DNA of 64,000 nucleotides from Juglans regia (lineage: Eukaryota > Streptophyta > Magnoliopsida > Fagales > Juglandaceae). Of the stretch, positions 35,521-49,300 are shown one piece after another (within the stretch, counting starts at the first letter, position 1; each line of letters begins with the position of its first letter). The notes beneath the pieces were generated by a model. It saw only the letters and a program-made list of their open reading frames with translations, made no database searches and was not told the origin of the DNA. The translations under genes and the position numbers were made by a program. The stretch lies in contig NC_049915.1 of NCBI RefSeq assembly GCF_001411555.2, positions 18,800,640 through 18,864,639 of the forward strand. The letters are read 5' to 3'.

Positions 35521-35535
35521 ATGTTGAAGAATTAA
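35521..35535 (+). promoter_or_regulatory. Short upstream ORF (4 codons) before the Raf-like kinase start
   Basis: ATG-TTG-AAG-AAT-TAA lies 33 bases before the main ATG at 35568, in the predicted mature 5' UTR. The context is weak (CTAATGT). It could lower translation of the kinase or simply be leaked past. Confidence 0.45.
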
Positions 35536-35567
35536 GAGACTTGAAGATTTACTGCCCAGGCAGGAAA

Positions 35568-38500
35568 ATGTTGGAAGGTGGTGCAAGATTCACTGGAATG
35601 ATAGGCCTTAACAAGAATGACAACAACTACGATGATCTATCGCAAGGATTTTACCATAAACTTGATGAGGGATCCAACATGTCCATTGACAGTTTTGGAA
35701 GCCTGCAAACAAGCAACGGTGGAGGCTCTGTTGCAATGTCTATCGGTAACAGCAGTGTAGGTTCAAATGACTCCCACACTCACATTTTGAACCACCAAGG
35801 GTTACGGCGGCGTGCCACTGACAACCAGTCTGTTGCAGTAAGCGTTAATCATAGAGGAAGAGTCACACATGCCTTGAGCGATGATGCTCTTGCCCAAGCG
35901 TTAATGGATAGCAACTCCCCTACTTTGGGGCTTGAGAGTTTTGACGAGTGGACAATTGATTTAAGGAAGCTCAATATGGGATCAGCTTTTGCTCAAGGGG
36001 CTTTTGGGAAATTGTACAGAGGTACTTATAATGGTGAGGATGTCGCTATCAAGATCTTGGAGAGGCCAGAAAATGATCCAGAAAAGGCACAGCTGATGGA
36101 GCAACAATTTCAGCAGGAAGTTATGATGCTGGCCACTTTGAAGCATGTAAATATAGTTCGGTTTATTGGTGGCTGTCGGAAACCAATGGTATGGTGCATT
36201 GTGACAGAGTATGCAAAAGGGGGTTCTGTTCGTCAGTTTTTGATGAAGCGACACAACCGGGCTGTTCCATTGAAACTGGCAGTCAAACAGGCCTTGGATG
36301 TTGCAAGGGGGATGGCATATGTGCATGGGCTTGGATTGATTCACCGGGACTTGAAATCTGACAATCTGTTGATTAATGCAGACAAGTCCATAAAGATTGC
36401 AGATTTTGGAGTTGCACGCATTGAGGTACAGACTGAAGGAATGACCCCCGAGACGGGGACATACCGCTGGATGGCTCCGTAAGACTTCTGGCCCTTTTGC
36501 TTTCAAAGCTTTCATGCTCTCTCTCTCTTTCTCATTGTCATTTCTAGCAATCTCTTAAAGTGCTCACGTACTTAAATCCACATTTGTGCAGCATGCTGTG
36601 GATATAGTATTTATAATCTTTTAAGGTAGTATTGATTGGAATCCATCCGAATTTGTTTCTCTTTTCTTCTATTTTTAACTTTCAATTCTGATAAATAGTT
36701 TGTACAATTCTTACTATTTAATATTTCAACTTCTCTTAGCCTTTAAAGTTGTACATATTTTCAGGAATTAGAATGCTGTGCATCTTGTATTTCTGATTAT
36801 TTCACCTGTAGTTTTGAATTTAAGTTCTCTCTGTGCCATATTTTCAACAGCTAGAAATTTCAAGACATTGTTGTGATTCAAAATTTGTATATCACGCTAC
36901 GGAGGAATAATCTAGGTTTGTGGTCAATGTCATATCTATGGAAGATTGGTGCAGAGGTGGTGTCACTGCTTCTTAAGGTTCTTGGTTTTGGCTACACAAT
37001 TAATGCCTGAAATTCGCTCTTCTAATAGAAGTTCTATCTTGTATGGACTGTGGAAAACTACTTGGTATTTGGTTTTTAAATGTTAGTAACATGATTTTCA
37101 ACTTGGTTATGCTTGAAATCATGCACCATTATAGAAATCTAGAGCATATTCCTTTGAACATGATATGATTTTTTTTTAAACCAATAAATTTGTGCTAGGA
37201 CCTTGTCATATTTTTGTACCTCTGAGAAGAATGTACACTTCTTAGAACCTAACTGTTGTTTGGTGAGCCTTGAATACCAAATTTGTCATTTGATCCGGTT
37301 GACTGATTGGGACTCAGGTGGATGCTTGCTTAGTTGTATTCTGAGCTGGCACAATTCAATATTAGTACTATATAAGCTGATGTACTAAAGTTTACTTTTC
37401 TGTTTTCCAACTCTATTTTAGTCTATAGATTTGGGTGGTTTATAGATGTCTTTTCATGCTCTGTATGTTAATTTCATTTGCAACTTCTAGCTTCAGTGGT
37501 GGTCATTATGTACCACTTGGAAATTCTTGATAAATAATTACTATGTAGGTTTGTGTGAACTTATTTACAGTCTCAACCTTCTGTCATTTAACCATTAGAG
37601 AGCTCAGCACAAGGTATCCGCTCCTTGGATTTTGGAGCGTGGCTGCATTATTTGTAAGTTGGAAAATGTAAATGATTTGATTTGATTTGCTCCATTAGAA
37701 TCATTAGCAAATTTAGGACCATTTTTGCACTCCTTAGAAGAAGATTGAGGCCTGTGAGGGTTAATAGACATAAAAAAATAGTCATAGAACTTGTAATTTG
37801 AGGTATAATCTGTCCGTCCTAAAATAACCCTCCTCCTTTCCCCTAGCTCTGTTTGGTTTTTGGAAGATGAGGCTTTAAACCCAAAACAGAGCTCAAAATG
37901 AGATCATTTTTAGGATGTCACTCAGTGAGGAAAGGTATGTGAGTTTTGACTATGGCAAGGCTCTGACGGTAAGGTAGTGCACTTGTATGATGTGATACTT
38001 GGACATTGTGGAAAAGTTTTCTGATATTTTTGCTTTTACTTCCTGAGTTTCACATCTTGGAGGGTAAGCAGGATTGAATTCTAGTTGAGCCAATGAGCTT
38101 TAGCTGGAATGCCATTCTAGCCAATGAAGAATGGCTTATCCTTTCCCATAAGAGCAGAGTTCAAGACCCACTGGTGTTTGTAAATTTCCAATGGAAGACT
38201 GCAGTTTGTGGACGATTTAAACCAAAGCTTTTGGAGGGTTATGCTTAGTAACTTTATTATTTCTTTGGCTTACTTAGGATTTCCATATATTCAAGTCAGA
38301 CTTGTTCTGGAGTTATGTGGTGGACTTTGGCAGTTATTAATTCTGTATCCTATTATGCAAAATAAGAAAATGAGTGGAACATTTTACTTTCATGACATGA
38401 ATGACTTGAAAAACCAAACCCAAAAGGAACTATGAAGTTCCACGCCCATGGTTTGTATTGTTGGTTTTTTCTCCATATTTCGGATGAATAGATTAAATAT

Positions 38501-39383
38501 GTGAAAGATCACATATGTCACAGAGAGATAGCTTAGATTTATTTTTTAATCTAGTTAATTTCTTAAGCCTTTTATTGCTGAGGTTCATAAGCTGTTATAA
38601 TTGGAATCACTTGATAAGATTCATAAATTGTTTAAATCGAAGAAAACAACTTTCTTGTTGATATCAGCAGTTCGTTTTATGTATCAGCTGCCAAATTGTG
38701 GTGTGTTGATTGAAGATAGTTAAACGTATTGACAAGTAAAAGTGATTTGTTTAAGCCATACAAGTGAAATATGGTGGGGGATTAAAACATGGATTGAAGA
38801 AGTCCTGCAGCTATCCCTTCTTAGCAGAGATTTAAGACGGTGAATTTATCTGATGATTAAACCATTGGCATCCTGTGAACATCTTGTGTCTCGGTTACAA
38901 TCTGGTTTGGCTATTACGATGGTTTGACATTTTTCGATTTGGGTAATTATAGACTTATAAGATCTGGCTATCTGTTATTCCTTTTCCTTGAGCTATTCAA
39001 ATTTACAGTGTGGTCTAAATGCCTTTTTTCTATGGTTGTGCAGGGAGATGATCCAGCATAGGCCTTACACACAGAAAGTAGATGTCTATAGCTTTGGGAT
39101 TGTTCTCTGGGAACTCATTACGGGGCTGCTTCCGTTCCAGAACATGACAGCGGTGCAGGCAGCATTTGCGGTTGTCAACAAAGGTGTCCGTCCTGTCATT
39201 CCCAACGACTGCTTACCCATTCTAAGTGAGATAATGACTAGATGCTGGGATGGTAACCCCGATGTCAGGCCGCCTTTCACAGAAGTTGTCAGGATGCTTG
39301 AAAATGCGGAGATAGAGATCATGACGACTGTTCGCAAGGCCCGTTTTAGGTGTTGTATTGTCCAACCAATGACTGCAGATTGA
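35568..39383 (+). CDS. Raf-like MAPKKK, RAF22/RAF28-type serine/threonine/tyrosine protein kinase
   Basis: Coding exons 35568-36478 and 39044-39383, joined across a 2565-bp phase-2 GT-AG intron that splits the proline of the APE motif; product 416 residues. The ATG at 35568 is the first in frame. Residues 1-130 are Ser/Asn-rich and low in structure. The kinase domain follows: loop [12 protein letters not shown] (first glycine of GxGxxG is Ala), VAIK lysine 162, HRDLKSDN with Asp 261, DFGVAR with Asp 279, then [19 protein letters not shown] and the end [13 protein letters not shown]. This end and the whole domain agree with Arabidopsis At2g24360 (RAF22) and At4g31170 (RAF28) as I remember them. 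These are cytosolic group C Raf-like kinases linked to stress/ABA signalling and embryogenesis. All catalytic residues are present. It converges with the receptor kinase gene 970 bp downstream. Confidence 0.92.
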
Positions 39384-40351
39384 TTAAAAAAAATAGAAAA
39401 AAAAAAAGAAAAGAAAAGAAGACTGAACAAGAAAAAGAGCTATAAGATCAGAAACAAGACAAGAAATGGGAAAATTTGAAGAAGGGGAAGGAGAAAAATG
39501 GTTTTGATGTTAGCCTTTGTGTATTTATCACGATTAAGAACTGTTATTACGTTAAGAACTCCTGGTTTTGAGTTTCTTTTTTAACGGATTCTGTTGTGAA
39601 CTATCAATAGACCAGAATGACTACGTATGTATACATGACCTCACGTTTGGATTGTAGACTTGTTTCTATTTTCCATTTTCTGCAAAATGGTATCAGCTTT
39701 ATGGATTTTTAAAACCCACCCTCGTTGACTCAGAAAAATAATGATTCGTGTGTGGTGTGTTCCGTCTGAGCTACAATTGCAGTGATCTTAGGAACGCCAT
39801 GAGAAGAGAGAAAGCTGGACAAGAAACAAAACAAAGTACAAGAACCTAAGAAGAAAACCTGATCTATATCTTAGCACATGGAATATGACAGCGCCATGCC
39901 TGGTAGACACTTTTGCATGCTCTTTGATAAGTACAAGAGAATGGTCCAAGTGGATAAGTCGTATATGAATTATAAAGTCAGTCGCGCAGTATAAGATTGA
40001 ACGGAAAGAAGTTGCATAAAAAAATGGAAACTGAAATGAAAGAGGTCGCGTGGCCCTGCAAAAGCATCAGAAGAAAAGGACCCTCCCTATCAAACAACCA
40101 AGGAAAAACAGTGAAAATCTCATACCAACTTTCAGTCAAAACAGTCAACATCAACCTGAGAAAAACTTGGGAGAAGAACATCTTATGATGGACTTGGGGG
40201 GAAGAAAGAAAACTTAAAAAGTAATACTATTTACATTACAAGTTTATGGAAAAGTAAAGCAAATCAAAGATATCTTTCTTGACTTGTAAGGAACTCAGAC
40301 AAATAATTTTTTCCTGTTTTCTTCTGCTACCTCTTTTTTTTTTTTTTAATT
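39384..40351. other. Shared 3' intergenic space between two convergent kinase genes
   Basis: Holds the 3' UTRs of the Raf-like kinase (plus) and the receptor kinase (minus). A-rich tract at 39386-39420 and a poly-T run at 40331-40347. No clear polyadenylation signal pair and no other gene. Confidence 0.5.
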
Positions 40352-43300
40352 TTATCTTGGACCAGACAGTTCCATGCCACAGGAATCCAAAGAATGTCCA
40401 TCATCATCCCCATCCATGGTCATGCCAAACAAGCTCGAACGATCATGACCATTGTCATAATGTTCTGCGGCAGTGGCAGTGCGGGACATACTTTGGTTAG
40501 TGTTAGTGTGAGAGTGGTTCATACTGGTTGGATTGGTATTGTGTGAAGCTGCCCACTTCTCAGCTAGGCCGTCCCCTTCAAGCATCCGGACCACTTCCGA
40601 CATCCTGGGGCGGTGGGCTGGCAAGTATTGAGTGCATAGCAAAGCTACTTGCAGCATCTCCCCCACCTCTATCTGGTCGTAGTTTCTCTCCAGCTCTCTG
40701 TCCACCAAGACTTCCACTTTCTTCTCCTGCTGAATTTTTTTCACCTGTCACAAACGTTATAAACTTTTCTTCTTTAGTTTTGTACATAAATGCTAGGCCT
40801 TTGGGTTAGATCTTACATCAGTTTTTTGGAGAAAAGGTATAGCTCCCAAGGAGCAATTAACGTAAAAGAAGAAAAAAGTGATGTGAAATCTTCACCTGAT
40901 TTATGTGCTGATTTACAGCCATGAATGCTCAACAATTTCTTTGTAATATTAAAATAAAAACCTCTACTTGTACTTTGAGCATAGTTTTCAGTTGATTGTA
41001 GAATTATAGACACAGATTTAGCTTGCATTCGTTTCAGAGAAAACTTACCCACTCAAGCATGGCTCCCTTCTGATTAACCGTTTTGCCAAACTCAAGAGCT
41101 CGCATTCCAGTTATTAGCTCTAACAATAGAATGCCAAATCCAAACACATCCGTTTTCTCAGATGACTGGCCAGTAGAGAGGTATTCTGGTGCAATATGTC
41201 CAACAGTGCCACGGACGGCAGTGGTAACATGGGAGTCTTCACGGTCAAGGAGCTTTGCAAGCCCAAAATCACCAACAACTGCCTCACAGTAATCATCCAG
41301 AAGAACATTAGCAGCCTTTACATCTCTGTGGATTATCTTTGGATCACATTGCTCATGTAGATAAAGGAGGCCCCTTGCTGCTCCAATGGCAATCCTCTTT
41401 CTTGCATTCCAATCAAGTACTGGTTTTCCTGTTGTAAGAAACAGGATATCAGCAATTCACCAAAATACATGGTGGAGTTGGGTTTAAGAACTGTTGTTAG
41501 CACTTCCCAGATAAAATCATAATCATCTTAACATCGTGAGCTATCATTTATCTAAACATTTTAGGAGTTTAAGAATTTTATTTGAAATTTTATCCATTTT
41601 GGAGTTTGTAGTCAATTTTATTACAAACAATCTCTGTAAACATTAATGGATGACTGAGAACAGAAACTTGAAATCAAACGCTTGTTGAGAGCAGGGATTT
41701 CTCTCCTTTCCCTTTCTTGGTGAGATGCCAAGTTCTTTATCAATCTGTGACACTTTTTCCCAAACTCAGTTAAAGTGATTCTGTTGTTGTCTTGGTGAAA
41801 CAGTTGTGAGCTGAACCTTATCAGCGAGTACTATACTTTGTTAATGTAATTTGTTCTTCTCTCCTGAATCAATATTGGGGCCTGGAAAACAAATTGTGGG
41901 GGGCGAAGCTCTACAAATTATTGTTGGAAGGAAAATCGTTCTGCAACTACACTCCATGTCCATCGACAAGTATTATTCATCAGGATTGTATTATGATCAG
42001 TGTGGTTACTAAATATTTATTACAAGTGGATAAATTATAGATTGGGAGTAAGCATGTTACAACCTTCTGATGAGGACATCTCCTTCTATTAATGTTTTAG
42101 TTATTTTATTAATGTTTTGTCTATTTTATTTAGGGTTGTATTGCCCTACTACTTAAAGACATTTTCTATTTTTGTCATTTTATTAATGTGTTAGTTATTT
42201 CATTTAGGGTTTGTGTTGCCCTACTACTTAAAGACATTTGAAGGAATTTGGTAGTCAGTTGATTTTGAATGGAAAAACTGATGCGCTAGCCGCACCCTTC
42301 AGTCCCGATTGTCTTCTTCCTCTCCCTCCCTCCTCTCTCGTTCTTTTCTCTTCTCTATTCTCTTAATATTCTGCTCTACCTCTTGTCTCATTTCTACCCT
42401 ACATCATATTGGTATCAGAGAGCCGGTTGTATTGTTTTCTCAAACAATACCGAGCCATTCGCTTCATCTCCTTCCTCCGAAAACCAGCGCCGAAAATCCA
42501 CCCACCTGAGCTCCCTTCGATCCAAGCCAAAGCAAAGCCCGTCGAAGACCTTGTCGAGAACTGGGTTCTCTTCAGTGATTCGACCCTCCCCGTTACCTCC
42601 GTCTCACCCTCGGCCTCTCCCGAAATACCCAGTACCGAGATACACAGAGACAACAGTCCAAAAAAAAAAAAAAGGAGCACAGACCTTGCCGAAATCACTA
42701 GACTGGAGGCAGACGACGCCGGAAACGCAGCATCTCAGCTCCGATTCTTCTCCCTCTACCAGACGTCGAACTCTCCTTCGGGTTCTCCTCTCGCACGACT
42801 TCCGCGTGGTTTCAGCCCATACATTCGCGACTTCCGCGTGGTTTCAGCCCATACACACCGCGTGGTTTCAGATTATACGTCCGCGTGATTCTCATCGATA
42901 GTGCACAGTTATCGGACAGAGGGAAGTTTACTATCTCCTTCTTTGGTTTACACTATCGGTTTGTTTTTGAAAATGTATTAATTGTTTCTCTGTGTTGCTA
43001 TTACCATAGAGAAGTTAGCCAAACCCGCATTTGCTACGGCCAGATTTATTCAACACTTGAATTTCGTTTTACTTCCTATGTCTTGTGTTTCCATTCTCAT
43101 TTTCATAGCCTGAAGCTTTACTCTCATTTTGCATTGATTGTCTTTTCAAAAAAAAAAAATCAGCATTGCTACGTGATTGGACTTGTTTGATGATTAAACA
43201 TTTGTCCATTGCTTTATTATTTTAAACGTCAGTATTATTTGTTTGCCGTATTTTGAATTTACTTAATCCCAAAAAAAAAAAAAAAAAAGACATTATTATT

Positions 43301-46300
43301 TGGCTCAGTTGATATTTTTCATTGCTTGTATTTATTGTTCATTGATCTCTCCATTGCACTTCATTTAGCGAGTGTTGCATTGCATGCAGTTGCGTAGTGG
43401 TCGTCTTGTCACCTCTAGTTCCAGTACTTTCACCATGGACCATTCCCAATTTGATGCCCTCACTCGGCAATTAGCTCAACTAGCCAATAACCAGCAACAT
43501 GTACAAACTCAATTAGCGGCTGTCCAAACTGAGATGGCTGCTACTCGTGAGGAGAACAGGGACCTAGCTGCTAGGTTGAACAATTTTGAGGAACTCCCTC
43601 ATTCGTCTGACAACTCTGAAGTGTCCCAAAATAGACGCCATCGTCGTCGACGAGGTGATCGACAACATGTCAAACATGATCGTGGGGGTAGGGATTATGA
43701 TCGTGAGCGAGAACGAGACCATTACCGCCAAGGTACTCAGTCCCCTACTCGCCATGAGGAGCGTCTATTCAGAAACATTAAGCTAGAGGCCCCTACTTTT
43801 GATGGTTGCTTAGATCCTCGAGTTTTTACTCAATGGATTAGGGATATGGATCGTTTCTTTACCTGGTATAGAGTCCCTGAAGATCGAAGAGTTCAATTTG
43901 CTAGCCTGAAACTAACTGGCACTGCCCAACTCTTTTGGGAAAGTGTAGAGGATCTCCTTGAGAGGCGTCATGCGCCTCCCGTTGGGAGTTGGGAAGAAAT
44001 GAAGCGTCGTCTTCAAGAGAAATACCTGCCCCAATCTTACAGGGGTAATTTGTTGGACCAATGGAATGCCCTTACACAGGGCAATCGGCCAGTGACCGAG
44101 TATGTCACTCAATTTGATGAATTCCGAATGAGATGTCATATTGTTGAGGATGAGGCCATGACTTTGAGTAGGTTTAGACAAGGCTTAAAGGATGACCTTA
44201 GACGTGAGCTTGTCCTTCGGGGTGTCGCTACACTTGACCATGCTTACTCTTTAGTCCGAGACTATGAGTCAGTCATGAGGACTCCGTATGGAAGGCGCGG
44301 TGACAACCGCCCTTCCATCACCCCAGCGCCCACCCTTTCCCCTAAGTCTCTCTTAGGACCTCCGCCATCTAATGTGTCCCCCGCATGGGAAAATAAGGGT
44401 AAAGGTCCTGAAGTTCCAAGGACTTCCTCCCGCTTGCAGTGTTTCAAATGTAAGGGTTTTGGTCACATTTCTTCCAATTGTCCTAGTCGAACCCTAGTCA
44501 TTGAGGAACATGAGGGTATAGTTGAAGAACTGTTAGAAGATCAAGTCTATGAGCCTAATCTTGAAGAGTTTGGTGATTTAGGTGATGATGAGGGTACATT
44601 CTTAGGTTGTATCCGAGCCTTTCCTGTGGATTTAAGTTCTGTACCTTACGCTCCCGACACACCCAGATTAAGTGTTGTACGTTGCACCCTTACCCAACCA
44701 AAAGGTGCTGATGATTGGCGCCGTCATGCCATCTTTCATACTTATATCAAAATCAATGATAAGGGTTGCAAAATCATTGTGGATAGTGGGAGTTGCATTA
44801 ATGCGGTTTCTGTGGCTACTGTGTCCCGTCTTGGATTACAACCAGTGCCTCACCCTCAGCCTTATAGTGTTTCTTGGGTTGATACCTCTTCCATAGCTGT
44901 GAAAGAGCGTTGTCTGGTTCCTATCCAGTTCTTAGAGTATAAGGATCGTATATGGTGTGACGTCATTCCTATGGATGTCGGTCATGTCATTCTTGGCAGG
45001 CCTTGGTTATTCGACTTAGATGTGACTATCCATGGTCGATCCAATTCATGTTCCTTTGTGTTTAATGGAAAGAAGATTCATCTTAACCCTTTACCTCCAA
45101 AACTTGTTGGGTCACAACAAACAAAGAAAATTGTGGAACGAAAAGGGTTAAATATCATTAACTCTACGGAGTTTGAGCGTGCACTAGTGAGTGCTCCTAT
45201 TGTGTTTGCTGTAGTTGTTATGGAGGTTCCTTTGGCATCTCCAGTAGTGGTCCCTGATGAGGCCCAATCATTTTTTCAAGAGTTTCGGGATGTCTTCCCT
45301 GAAGACCTCCCTGACCACTTACCTCCTCTACGAGATATTCAACATGCCATAGATCTCGTCCCAGGAGCGTCCCTTCCCAACTTGCCTCATTATAGGATGA
45401 ATCCCACTGAGCATGCTGAGCTCCAAAGACAAGTGGGTGAACTTCTTCACAAAGGCTTTATCCGTGAGAGTTTAAGTCCTTGTGCAGTTCCTACCCTTTT
45501 GACTCCTAAGAAAGATGGTTCTTGGAGGATGTGCATTGATAGTCGTGCCATTAATAGGATCACAGTGAAATATCGATTTCCCATCCCTAGGCTTGATGAT
45601 ATGTTGGATATGATGGTTGGTGTCACAATATTTTCGAAAATTGATTTAAAGAGTGGGTATCACCAAATTAGGATTCGCCAGGGTGATGAGTGGAAGACTG
45701 CCTTCAAGACGAAGGACGGCCTTTATGAGTGGTTGGTCATGCCTTTTGGACTAACCAATGCCCCAAGTACTTTTATGAGAGTGATGACACAAGCTCTTCG
45801 GCCTTTCATGGGTAAGTTCCTCGTCGTCTACTTTGATGACATTCTCGTTTACAGCAGGACTAAGGAACAACATCTAGATCATCTCACACAGGTTTGTTCC
45901 ACTCTTCGTGAGACAAATCTATATGCTAATGTGAAGAAATGTTCTTTCTTCACCGATCGGGTTGTCTTCCTAGGATTCATTGTGTCTTCTACTGGAGTAT
46001 CTGCTGACCCCACAAAGATTCAGGCCATTGTTGGTTGGCCTGAGCCCAAGACTATACATGATGTCAGGAGTTTTCATGGTCTGGCTACATTTTATCGTCG
46101 TTTTATTAAGGGGTTTAGCACAATCATGGCTCCTATCACGGAGTGCATGAAGAGGGGAGAATTTCAGTGGACATCGGAAGCGGCTAAGGCTTTTAAGTTA
46201 GTCAAGAAGCGAATGACGGAAGCTCCTGTCATGCGACTTCCTGATTTCTCCAAAGTTTTTGAGGTTGAGTGTGATGCTTCAGGGGTAGGAATAGGTGGAG

Positions 46301-49300
46301 TTCTTAGCCAGGAACGCCACCCTGTTGCTTATTTCAGTGAGAAGTTAAATGATGCCAAACAACGGTACTCTACCTATGATAAGGAACTGTACGCGGTTGT
46401 GCAAGCTTTGCGCTATTGGCGCCATTATTTGCTACCTCAGGAGTTTGTTCTTTATTCAGATCATGAGGCCCTCCGTTACCTCAATTCCCAGAAAAGATTG
46501 AATTCTAGGCATGGCCGTTGGGTTGAGTATTTGCAAGCTTATTCTTTTGCTTTAAAGCATAGGAAGGGCGTTGAGAACCAAGCAGCTGATGCCTTGAGCC
46601 GCCGTATCTCCCTTTTGTCTATCATGAATGTCAAGGTCATAGGTTTTGAAAGACTTAAGGAAGAGTATGAGTCTTGTCTTGATTTTAGGGATACTTTTTT
46701 CGCTTTGAAAAGCGGGCAGTCGGATACCACTGATGGTTTCCGTTTGGAGGATGGTTATCTTTTTAAAACCAATAAGTTGTGTATCCCCGGACTTCAGTTA
46801 GAGACTTTATAGTTTGGGAAGTTCATGCCGGAGGCTTGGCTGGACATTTTGGACGTGATAAGACCATAGAAGAGATTGAACGTCAATTCTATTGGCCTAG
46901 CTTGAAGAGAGATGTGGCTAAGATAGTTAGCACCTGTAACACTTGTCAATTAGCCAAACAAAAGCGACAAAATACTGGTCTCTACACACCCCTTCCTGTC
47001 CCTAGTTGTCCTTGGCAAGACGTTAGTATGGATTTTGTGTTGGGACTTCCACGCACTCTGAAGAAGTATGATTCTATTTTTGTTGTAGTGGACCGTTTCT
47101 CAAAAATGGCTCACTTTATTCCTTGTAGCAAAACTTCAGATGCGTCTAAGGTCGCTAGGTTGTACTTTAATGAGATTGTCAAGTTGTATGGTCTTCCTAA
47201 AACCATTGTGTCAGATAGGGATGTTCGCTTCACAAGTCATTTTTGGAGAACCCTATGGCATATGGTTGGCACTAAATTGAAATTCTCCACTGCTTACCAC
47301 CCCCAGACAGATGGTCAAACTGAAGTTGTCAACCGCAGTCTTGGCAACTTATTAAGATGTCTGGTTCAGGAGAATCTTAGGAATTGGGATTTGATCCTCC
47401 CTACAGCTCAGATTGCATATAACAGTTCGGTGAATCGGTCTATAGGTATGAGTCCCTTTGAAGTTGTTCATGGCTACAAACCTAGGAAGCCTTTAGACCT
47501 TATTCCCATGTCTCCTCATGCTCATGTATCTGTGTCAGCCGAGGCTTTTGTTCAACATCTTCATGACTTGCATATTGAGATCAATAAACAACTTGAGGCT
47601 AGTAATGCATCATATAAACTGCAAGCTGATTTGCATAAACGACATGTTGAATTTAAAGTTGGGAATTATGTTATGATTCGAATTAGACCGGAACGGCGTC
47701 CACCTGGATCCGCTTCCAAATTGCAAGCACGTAGTGCTGGTCCTTTTAAAATTTTAAAGCGTGTTGGTCCAAATGCATACATTATTGATCTTCCATCACA
47801 TTTTGGTTACCACCCTACTTTCAATGTTGAGGACTTAGTTGCTTATAAAGGCCATTTCAATCCCTCCAGTGATCCTTTTCTGCCTCCATCTGTGAGCCTT
47901 GATCCTGAACCTTTTGTAACTCCTAATCCACTACCATCCATCACAGCACACAAAGATAAAATTGATACTATTCTAGATGAACAGATTGTGTTGACCAATG
48001 ATGGAGAGGTTCAACGTTTCCTTGTTCGTTGGGTCGATCGACCAGATTCTGACTGTACATGGATTCCCAGAGAGACACTACAGCAGCTTGATCCAGATTT
48101 ATTAGAGCTTTATCGGGGCCAGCAGGATCTTCCTTTGCCTGGGTCACCAGCCACCTGTTCTAGAGAAGTGGGTAGAGACACCAGATTCAGACCTCCACTC
48201 ACACGTGTTTATGGCCGTCGGAAGAAGCGTGCTCAACCACTTAGCTTATGGTTGGGTGATTGATTGCAGCCTTAGTGTGACTCATCAACTTGGCAGAATC
48301 AAGCTTTTTCCACCCCGGGAGAGTTGATGAAGACATCTCCTTCTATTAATGTTTTAGTTATTTTATTAATGTTTTGTCTATTTTATTTAGGGTTGTATTG
48401 CCCTACTACTTAAAGACATTTTCTATTTTTGTCATTTTATTAATGTGTTAGTTATTTCATTTAGGGTTTGTGTTGCCCTACTACTTAAAGACATTTGAAG
48501 GAATTTGGTAGTCAGTTGATTTTGAATGGAAAAACTGATGCGCTAGCCGCACCCTTCAGTCCCGATTGTCTTCTTCCTCTCCCTCCCTCCTCTCTCGTTC
48601 TTTTCTCTTCTCTATTCTCTTAATATTCTGCTCTACCTCTTGTCTCATTTCTACCCTACATCACCTTCTGCCCAGCTTCCCTCTTGATTTTGACTAATTA
48701 GTAATTATTAGCAGATGAACTGTATCCCTAGCAGATATAGAATTACAAATACATTTGGAAAAACAAGAGCACAACAGAAAATAATCATTTCCCCCACAAA
48801 ATTTAGTGACAGAGATTGCAGCAAAGTAAGATAGGACAAACCTCTAAGCCTGGAGGCCACACTGCCATTAGCCATGTAAGGATACACCAGAAGCCTTTCA
48901 GTAGGGGTCACACAATATCCAACAAGGCGGAGCAAGTTCCGGTGAACTGCCAAGCTGATCATTTCCAGTTCTGTTCGAAACTGTGATTCCCCTGTTGTTC
49001 CAGTCACGTCTTTCAGCCGCTTCACTGCCACCATGGTTCCATCTCCTAGCTTTCCCTTGTATACATTCCCAAAACCTCCAGCACCAAGGATGTTCTTAGA
49101 GCTAAATGTGTCAGTTGCTGATTGAAGCTCCTTGAAAGTGAACTTTCTTACGTTGCCCAAACGCATGAGTCCTTCTTGGTTGTCTGCAACAAATATCAAA
49201 GACCAGTTTGAGGGTTATTATCAGCTGACGTTGTTGTTCACTAGAGGAGATTTTTACATTGAAATCTAAAGTTGCTGACCATTAACGTGTAGGATGGTTT

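Larger units (their letters stand above)
42068..48663 (+). mobile_element. Complete Ty3/gypsy chromovirus inserted in intron 9 of the receptor kinase gene
   Basis: 6596 bp, with 339-bp LTRs, TG...CA ends, a perfect 5-bp target duplication CCTTC (42063-42067 and 48664-48668), initiator-Met primer site, long leader, gag-protease-RT-RNase H frame, integrase frame with C-terminal chromodomain, and a short polypurine tract. It lies antisense to its host gene. LTR identity of 338/339 by eye marks it as very recent. The chromodomain places it among chromoviruses; I cannot decide the clade (CRM, Galadriel, Reina or Tekay) from memory. One base shift separates RNase H from integrase, so this copy as sequenced would not make a full polyprotein. 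Confidence 0.95.

Noticed and set aside
35541..35567. Earlier start for the Raf-like kinase at 35541
   Set aside because: That codon is TTG; the first in-frame ATG is 35568 and gives the expected N-terminus.
42383..42901. Two overlapping open frames of 159-172 codons
   Set aside because: They straddle the LTR end and primer site of the chromovirus and have no domain or conserved start; they arise from the GC-rich leader.
48664..48720. An extra exon of the receptor kinase next to the 3' LTR
   Set aside because: The minus-strand frame from exon 9 reads through the donor at 48841 into intron sequence; the next homologous segment starts at 41428.
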